Assembly: GCF_023638055.1 (NCBI RefSeq)
Contig: NZ_JAKRVY010000006.1
Coordinates: 1 to 64,000 of the forward strand
Length of the DNA stretch: 64,000 nucleotides
Direction: 5' to 3'
Source: Natranaeroarchaeum aerophilus
Lineage (GTDB): Archaea > Halobacteriota > Halobacteria > Halobacteriales > Natronoarchaeaceae
Position 1 is the first letter of the stretch. The number at the start of each line of letters is the position of its first letter. Position numbers and translations under genes: made by a program. Of the stretch, positions 60,560-64,000 are shown one piece after another. The notes beneath the pieces were generated by a model. It ran no database searches. It worked only from the letters and a program-made list of their open reading frames with translations, and was not told where the DNA came from.

Positions 60560-61513
60560 ATGAGCGATCTCGTTACCTTCGGCGAAACGATGCTTCGACT
60601 CTCGCCACCACAGGGCGAGCGTGTCGAGACGGCGCGTGAACTGGAATTTCGCGCCGCGGGCGCGGAGAGCAACGTCGCAGTTACGGCCGAGCGACTGGGC
60701 GCTGTCGCGACGTGGCTCTCGAAACTCCCTGACTCGCCGCTGGGGCGGCGGGTCGTCTCGGGGCTTCAACAGCACGGCGTCGATGTCGACGTGGCGTGGA
60801 GCGATCAGGGACGACAGGGGACGTACTACCTCGAATACGGGGGCAAGCCACGGGGGACGAATGTCATCTATGATCGGAAAGGTGCGGCAGTCCAGACGAC
60901 CCATCCCGAGGAGCTGAATCTCGATGCGATCCGCAAGGCGCGTGTGTTCTACACCAGCGGTATCACCCCTGCACTCTCGAACCGTCTCAGGGAGACGACC
61001 GCACAACTGCTCAAAACTGCCAAAGAGTCGGGGACGAAGACTGCCTTCGACGTCAACTACCGGTCAAGCCTGTGGTCGGAACAAGAAGCCCGAGAAACAC
61101 TCACTCGACTGTTTCCGGCGGTCGACATCCTCGTCGTTCCGTTCCGCGATGCCCAGCAGGTGCTGAACTTCGAGCGCGACCCACGGCAACTGGCCCATCA
61201 CCTTGCGGCCGAGTATAATCTGCAGACGGTGATCGTCACCAACGGGGAGAAGGGGTCGCTCGCGTGGCACAATAACACAGTCTACGAACAGGACATCTAC
61301 CAGTCTGACACTCACGACGCCATCGGGACCGGCGATGCGTTCGTCGGGGCGTTCCTGGCGCGTCGCCTGTCGGGAGATGACGTCCCGCGAGCGCTCAAGT
61401 ACGCGGCGGCGACGGCGTCGCTCAAACGCACGATCGCGGGCGATATCGCGACCGTGACGAAACCGGAGGTCGAGGCAGTGATCGGCGACGACATGCAGGA
61501 TATTTCGCGGTAG
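60560..61513 (+). CDS. kdgK: PfkB-family sugar kinase, probable 2-keto-3-deoxygluconate kinase
   Basis: A 317-residue ribokinase-fold enzyme from the ATG at 60560 (MSDLVTFGETMLRLSPP). The start pattern VTFGETMLRLSPP, the AGAESNVAVTAERLG motif and the C-terminal catalytic DAIGTGDAFVGAFL match haloarchaeal KDG kinases. They phosphorylate 2-keto-3-deoxygluconate in the semi-phosphorylative Entner-Doudoroff pathway, the main glucose route in haloarchaea. This would consume glucose released by the GH3 enzyme 46 kb away. Fructokinase or 1-phosphofructokinase are alternatives. An AT-rich CTTATAC box lies about 30 nt upstream. Confidence 0.8.
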   Translation: MSDLVTFGETMLRLSPPQGERVETARELEFRAAGAESNVAVTAERLGAVATWLSKLPDSPLGRRVVSGLQQHGVDVDVAWSDQGRQGTYYLEYGGKPRGTNVIYDRKGAAVQTTHPEELNLDAIRKARVFYTSGITPALSNRLRETTAQLLKTAKESGTKTAFDVNYRSSLWSEQEARETLTRLFPAVDILVVPFRDAQQVLNFERDPRQLAHHLAAEYNLQTVIVTNGEKGSLAWHNNTVYEQDIYQSDTHDAIGTGDAFVGAFLARRLSGDDVPRALKYAAATASLKRTIAGDIATVTKPEVEAVIGDDMQDISR

Positions 61514-61599
61514 CTGGCGGCCACCGGGAGCCGCTCTGGTTGTGCATAGTATCGCCCAACCGGACAAACTACTAAGCCCGTTGCCCCTCGTTTTCGGAC

Positions 61600-63033
61600 A
61601 TGGTACACGTAGCGATCATCGGCGCGTACGGCAGCGCCGGTGTAGCAGTAGCCGGCGATCTCGTGGACGTAGACGGCGTCGAGTTGACCCTGATCGACGA
61701 CGGCGATCCGGGTGGCGGGCTCTGTATTCTGGATGGGTGTATGCCTTCCAAGGAGGTGCTGTCGGCCGGAGAAGCACGGTTCAAAACGAGACACGACGAT
61801 CGAGTGCGTGGCACGCCGGAGATCGATCTCGATCAGGTCGTCGCCACGAAAGACGATCACACGCTCGGGTTCGCCGAACATCGTCGCGCGGCGGTTCACG
61901 ACCTCGCCGAGCGCGAGACCGTCGAGTTCATCCACGACACCGCACGGCTGGTCGACGATCGTGTGCTCGCAGTTGGCGACCGAAGGATCGAGCCGGACTA
62001 TCTCGTAATCGCGACAGGCTCGACCGTCGACGTCCCCGACCTGCCCGGAATCGACAAGACGGACTTCTCGACCAGTGCGGACGTGCTGGACACCACCGGG
62101 TTCCCGGACTCGGGAATCGTCATGGGCTTTGGCTACGTCGGGCTGGAACTGGCCCCCTACATCGCCGAGGCGGGTGAGACCGATCTCACGGTGATCGAAC
62201 ACGACGCTGTCCCGCTCGACGAAGCCGATTCCGAGTACGGCGCTGAGCTTCTGGATATCTACGAGGAGAACTTCGATATCGATGTCAGGACACATACCCA
62301 CGAGCGACGGCTCGAATCGACTGATGAGGGCGGCGTTCGACTGCACGTTGACCACGAGCCACCGAACGGGGAGGCCTCCAGCGACGTCATCGAGGCTGAC
62401 GAGCTGTTCCTCTTTACCGGTCGGAAACCCGCACTGGACGGGCTCGGACTCGACCACACCGCACTGGAGCCGGGCCCGGACTGGGTCGAGGACCCGATGC
62501 AGGCGCGTGACGACGAACGTGTGTTTGTCGTGGGCGACGCCAACGGGCACGAACCAATCTTGCACGTCGCCAAGGAGCAGGGGTTCAAAGCCGCCGAGAA
62601 CATTCTGGCGCACTCACGAGGCGATCCCACAGATGGGTACGAGAACGTCCATCATCACGTCGTCTTCTCCGGACTGGGTGTCTATCCGTACGCCCGAGTG
62701 GGCCACTCCGAAGCCAGTGCCACAGCAGCAGGGATCGATCACATCGCGGTAACGCGATCCGCCAGCGACGACGGCGTGTTCAAGACCAAAGCAGTCCCAG
62801 AGGGGCGGGCCACGCTCGTCGTCGGCGAGGACGGGACCGTCCTTGGCTATCAGGGTCTGCACTACCACGCCGACGTCATGGCCAAGACGATGCAGATAGC
62901 CGTCGAGATGGGTCTAGACGTGCGGGAGATACCGGATCGCTCGTACCATCCGACGACCCCGGAGATTCTCGACGGGCTGTTGCGGGACGCAAGCGCGAAG
63001 CTGGAATATGCCGATACTACTCGATCACTGTAA
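61600..63033 (+). CDS. FAD/NAD-linked disulfide oxidoreductase (dihydrolipoamide dehydrogenase-like)
   Basis: A 477-residue class I pyridine nucleotide-disulfide oxidoreductase. The FAD-binding loop GAYGSAG is at 8-14 (a variant of GxGxxG), the redox disulfide CILDGC with MPSKEVL follows near residue 43, and the central NAD domain has MGFGYVGLELAPYIAEAG. The second FAD motif is VFVVGDANG. The C-terminal dimer domain ends with the catalytic pair in SYHPTTPEI. The E1/E2 genes of a 2-oxoacid dehydrogenase complex are not adjacent, so this is more likely one of several haloarchaeal paralogs with an unknown disulfide substrate. It overlaps the convergent MOSC gene by 17 bp. Confidence 0.85.
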   Translation: MVHVAIIGAYGSAGVAVAGDLVDVDGVELTLIDDGDPGGGLCILDGCMPSKEVLSAGEARFKTRHDDRVRGTPEIDLDQVVATKDDHTLGFAEHRRAAVHDLAERETVEFIHDTARLVDDRVLAVGDRRIEPDYLVIATGSTVDVPDLPGIDKTDFSTSADVLDTTGFPDSGIVMGFGYVGLELAPYIAEAGETDLTVIEHDAVPLDEADSEYGAELLDIYEENFDIDVRTHTHERRLESTDEGGVRLHVDHEPPNGEASSDVIEADELFLFTGRKPALDGLGLDHTALEPGPDWVEDPMQARDDERVFVVGDANGHEPILHVAKEQGFKAAENILAHSRGDPTDGYENVHHHVVFSGLGVYPYARVGHSEASATAAGIDHIAVTRSASDDGVFKTKAVPEGRATLVVGEDGTVLGYQGLHYHADVMAKTMQIAVEMGLDVREIPDRSYHPTTPEILDGLLRDASAKLEYADTTRSL

Positions 63034-63793
63034 CCTCGTCGCCGACCCGGAGTGTCGACCCGGCGGCGTCTTCTCCGAGGCGCGTACAGACCATCAGTCG
63101 GAAGTAATGGTCGTACCAGTCTCGGTCGACCCACTCCGGAAGCGTCGCTTCCCGGCGCTCGACAAAGCGCTCCCGGAACCCCTCGGTCTCCGCACCGGTA
63201 TCGGGGTCGCGCGTCGGCACGACACAGCGCTGGCAGGGGTTGACACCAGCGAGTTCGGCGTCGCCAAGTCGGAACGGAACGACGGAGTCGCGATCGGCGT
63301 ATAGCTGATCCTCCCAGAACGGCTCGCCCGCCTCGATGATGATGTTCGGGCGGAGCCTGCGACGCATCTCGGTCGCATCGATGCCGTCGAACCAGCCCGC
63401 GACCGCGTCGAGCGTCTCTCGACTGATCACCGTGGGTCCCGATGCGTCCGTATCGTCGGGCATCCCCCCTGGATCTCGGATCACGCTCACCGGGTAGCCG
63501 AAGTACTCCGAGAGCCAGGCGTTGAGCGAGCCCCGCTCGGCGTCGAGGCTGAACGTCGCGGCGTCCCGATCTGGTGCGCTCACGGTCAGCGCCCGCGCTT
63601 CGGGATCGAACGAGGACTCGATACGGTGGACCGCCCGCTCGCGCTTCCCGTTGACGTACTCGCGGTCCTCGTCGACGATAGCGTACTGTCGGTCGCCGTC
63701 GAGCGCGCCGCTTTCGCGGAGCCGTGCCGAGTCGACGCGGTGTGAGTCGAGAGATTTGACCGGATGGACGAATAGATCGGAAATCGTTGGCAC
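63017..63793 (-). CDS. MOSC domain protein
   Basis: A 258-residue protein. The N-terminal beta-barrel domain (residues 1-115, LFVHPVKSLDSHRVDSA) is followed by a MOSC domain with the conserved Cys in NPCQRCVVPTRDPDTG. This resembles mARC/YcbX-type molybdoenzymes, which reduce N-hydroxylated compounds using molybdenum cofactor, with a [2Fe-2S] ferredoxin domain often fused; here it is absent. A separate ferredoxin would be needed. The 3' end overlaps the plus-strand oxidoreductase gene by 17 bp. Confidence 0.88.
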   Translation of the reverse strand: MPTISDLFVHPVKSLDSHRVDSARLRESGALDGDRQYAIVDEDREYVNGKRERAVHRIESSFDPEARALTVSAPDRDAATFSLDAERGSLNAWLSEYFGYPVSVIRDPGGMPDDTDASGPTVISRETLDAVAGWFDGIDATEMRRRLRPNIIIEAGEPFWEDQLYADRDSVVPFRLGDAELAGVNPCQRCVVPTRDPDTGAETEGFRERFVERREATLPEWVDRDWYDHYFRLMVCTRLGEDAAGSTLRVGDEVTVIE

Positions 63794-63949
63794 GAGTCAG
63801 TATCACATCCCGAATACAAAATAAGTTGGCTTCCGCGCAACTTCAGTGTCTGATGCAGCTACGACGAAAGAAAGTGTTGGGTAAATAATAGCAACACATG
63901 TAGATATATATCTTAACTCCTAAGACGGATGGCGACACTGTAATTACAC

Positions 63950-64000
63950 ATGACTCAGGGAAACCGGTTCGTTGATCGGAGAAACTACATGAAACTGGCG
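63950..64000 (+). CDS. N-terminus of a Tat-exported protein, cut by window end
   Basis: The last 51 bases open a frame from the ATG at 63950: MTQGNRFVDRRNYMKLA. RRNYMKLA is a twin-arginine signal (RRxFLK-like), so the product is probably folded in the cytoplasm and exported by Tat, as many haloarchaeal secreted or lipoproteins are. An AT-rich TATATAT patch at 63902-63912 may be its promoter. Nothing can be said about function. Confidence 0.6.
   Translation, partial: MTQGNRFVDRRNYMKLA

Noticed and set aside
1-64000. CRISPR array, rRNA operon or replication origin
   Set aside because: No regularly spaced repeats, no rRNA sequence, no orc1/cdc6 gene and no clustered origin recognition boxes were seen.

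Overview
The window is chromosomal DNA from a halophilic archaeon (class Halobacteria). The evidence is a GC-rich sequence with strongly acidic proteins, twin-arginine lipoprotein signals, archaeal ribosomal protein L15e, RIO2 kinase and digeranylgeranylglycerophospholipid-reductase-type enzymes. It also has haloarchaea-specific domains (HalOD1, DUF7344), TATA boxes about 26 nt upstream of leaderless start codons, and the five-gene haloarchaeal fructose PTS operon. The species cannot be named from this sequence alone.

Layout. 0.3-7.4 kb: a minus-strand type IV pilus-like operon (PilB ATPase, PilC/TadC membrane platform, five small pilin-like proteins). 8.3-20.7 kb: a probable beta-1,3-glucan (laminarin-type) utilization locus with a secreted GH81 endo-glucanase lipoprotein, a TrmB regulator, a cytoplasmic GH3 beta-glucosidase and a complete Opp/Dpp-type ABC importer with a Tat lipoprotein binding protein. 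20.7-22.4 kb: a very AT-rich gene-poor island with a cruciform-like repeat. 22.4-34.5 kb: an aldo-keto reductase, an epimerase/dehydratase, a SprT-like protease, a MoxR ATPase, tRNA-Ser(CGA) with a duplicated 3' end that looks like an integration scar, two small regulatory genes, a PAP2 phosphatase, an acetyltransferase/deacetylase pair, a LeuA/CimA synthase preceded by an unannotated 31-codon leaderless ORF, DUF192, ferredoxin, a degenerate cupredoxin and a thioesterase. 34.6-37.1 kb: a geranylgeranyl reductase and RIO2. 37.4-41.0 kb: a fragment of a class I ribonucleotide reductase small subunit, then an intact low-GC class I nrdA-nrdB pair and nrdR. 41.3-45.4 kb: fructose PTS. 45.5-50.8 kb: DUF1328, L15e, a VOC dioxygenase-like protein, a DsbA-like protein, a site-2 protease and ThiDN. 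50.8-64 kb: a chemotaxis transducer, mutS, hcp, mutL, KDG kinase, a disulfide oxidoreductase, a MOSC protein and the start of a Tat-exported protein.

How the genes work together. The GH81 enzyme would cut beta-1,3-glucan outside the cell. The binding protein and ABC permease would import the oligosaccharides, GH3 would release glucose inside, and TrmB would sense sugar. The PTS genes import and phosphorylate fructose, and KdgK serves the semi-phosphorylative Entner-Doudoroff route. MutS and MutL are a mismatch-repair pair separated by a hybrid-cluster protein. The nrd region looks like replacement of a native haloarchaeal RNR gene by a horizontally acquired, virus-like RNR operon.

The strongest candidates for follow-up are the glucan locus, the nrd replacement with its gene remnant, the tRNA-Ser attachment-site duplication, the leader ORF before leuA/cimA, and a 21-bp operator-like element shared by the leuA/cimA and mutL upstream regions.
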